Source: Pseudomonadota bacterium (GTDB lineage: Bacteria > Myxococcota_A > UBA796 > SXON01). Taken from it: a stretch of DNA of 7,054 nt. A program made the translations under genes and the position numbers. The stretch spans positions 1-7,054 of the forward strand of contig SXOM01000057.1 of NCBI GenBank assembly GCA_005776735.1, given 5' to 3'. The stretch's first letter is position 1; each line of letters starts with the position of its first letter. Shown piece after piece: positions 6,436-7,054 of the stretch. The notes below the pieces were generated by a model. That model was not told where the DNA came from. It worked only from the letters and a program-made list of their open reading frames with translations, and ran no database searches.

Positions 6436-7054
6436 TGGTGCGCTGCGACGACCTGCTGCCTCGCCTCCAGCGCGCCTGGCGCGGGGTGGCCGCGCGCGGC
6501 GACGTGACGGCGCTGCACGACGCGCTCGTGGCGGCGTGGAGCGGCCCGGGCCGCCACTACCACGGCCTCGGGCACCTCCACGACGGCCTGTCGCGGCTGG
6601 ACGGCTTGCGGCCGGCGTTGCGGCACCCCAACGAGGTCGAGCTGGCGTGGTGGTTCCACGACGCGATCCAGGACCCGGGCGCGTCCGACAACGAAGCGCG
6701 CAGCGCAGCGTGGGCCGAGGCGGCGCTCTCGGAGGCCCGCGCGGACACCACGGCGACCGCGCGGATCGTGAGGATGATCCTGGTGACGAAGCATCGCGAA
6801 CCTCCGGCGACCCCGGACGAGGCCGCGGTGGTGGACCTCGACCTGGCGGTGCTGGGGGCCGACGTGGCGGCCTACGACGCCTACGCCGCGGGGGTCCGCG
6901 CCGAGTACGCGGCGTTGCCGGACGAGGGGTGGGCGGTGGGGCGCGGCGTGTTCCTGGAGGGGCTGCTCGGGCGCCCGCGCCTGTTCCACACCGAGGCGTT
7001 CCACCTGGCGCTCCACGAGCGGGCGCGCGCCAACCTGGGCAGGGAACTTCGGGC
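6435..7054 (+). CDS. HD-superfamily metal-dependent phosphohydrolase (COG4339-like), 3' end cut by window
   Basis: The frame stays open from the ATG at 6435 to the window edge, giving 206 residues without a stop. I recognise the predicted HD phosphohydrolase family often mislabelled in databases as an NMDA receptor NMDAR2C subunit. Visible blocks are RHYHGLGHLHDGL (40-52), WWFHDAIQDP (72-81) containing the HD pair H75-D76, DNEARSA (85-91), TKH (118-120), and DLDLAVLG (134-141). The His and Asp residues should bind one or two metals. The substrate is unknown. The last visible residues, ERARANLGREL, match the usual family end, so probably only a few residues are missing. The start shares one base with the stop of the radical SAM gene (TGATG), preceded by a G-rich run at 6426-6430, suggesting coupled translation. 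No signal peptide or membrane segment is seen, so it is probably cytoplasmic. Confidence 0.9.
   Translation, partial: MVRCDDLLPRLQRAWRGVAARGDVTALHDALVAAWSGPGRHYHGLGHLHDGLSRLDGLRPALRHPNEVELAWWFHDAIQDPGASDNEARSAAWAEAALSEARADTTATARIVRMILVTKHREPPATPDEAAVVDLDLAVLGADVAAYDAYAAGVRAEYAALPDEGWAVGRGVFLEGLLGRPRLFHTEAFHLALHERARANLGRELR

Noticed and set aside
6557..7016. Minus-strand frames opposite the HD phosphohydrolase.
   Set aside because: They are shadows of the plus-strand gene, whose conserved HD-family motifs run continuously to the window edge.

Overview
The window is very GC-rich, densely coded bacterial chromosomal DNA with long open frames on both strands, GTG starts and almost no intergenic space. 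It suggests a high-GC lineage such as Myxococcota, Actinomycetota or Chloroflexota. I cannot decide among these from the sequence alone. I see no mobile element, CRISPR array, rRNA or tRNA, and composition does not change abruptly. It looks like core genome rather than an island.

The layout is two divergent operons around an 83-base gap (2121-2203). Leftward, a 172-residue Tat-signal protein of the gluconate 2-dehydrogenase subunit 3 family (1602-2120) is followed after 2 bases by a 510-residue GMC-family FAD oxidoreductase carrying a four-cysteine cluster motif (67-1599). Together they look like the small and catalytic subunits of an exported, membrane-linked alcohol or sugar dehydrogenase. 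The usual cytochrome c subunit is not in the window. Positions 1-66 hold no gene I can support.

Rightward, a large isoleucyl-tRNA synthetase (ileS, 2204-5599, 1131 residues) starts a tight cluster. A radical SAM protein of unknown role (5599-6435) and an HD-superfamily metal-dependent phosphohydrolase (6435 to the window end, truncated) follow. Each of these two starts inside the stop codon of the gene before it (TGATG, one shared base), so the three are probably cotranscribed and translationally coupled.

The most notable feature is the active site of the synthetase. The universal class I HIGH signature (HxGH) is rearranged to GVHH, and the KMSKS loop and other catalytic-domain motifs also differ. 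Swapped GxHH signatures have been reported in a subset of type 2 IleRS enzymes and linked to very strong mupirocin resistance, so this host enzyme is predicted to be naturally insensitive to that drug. The coupling of ileS to an uncharacterised radical SAM protein and an HD hydrolase is the second point worth following.
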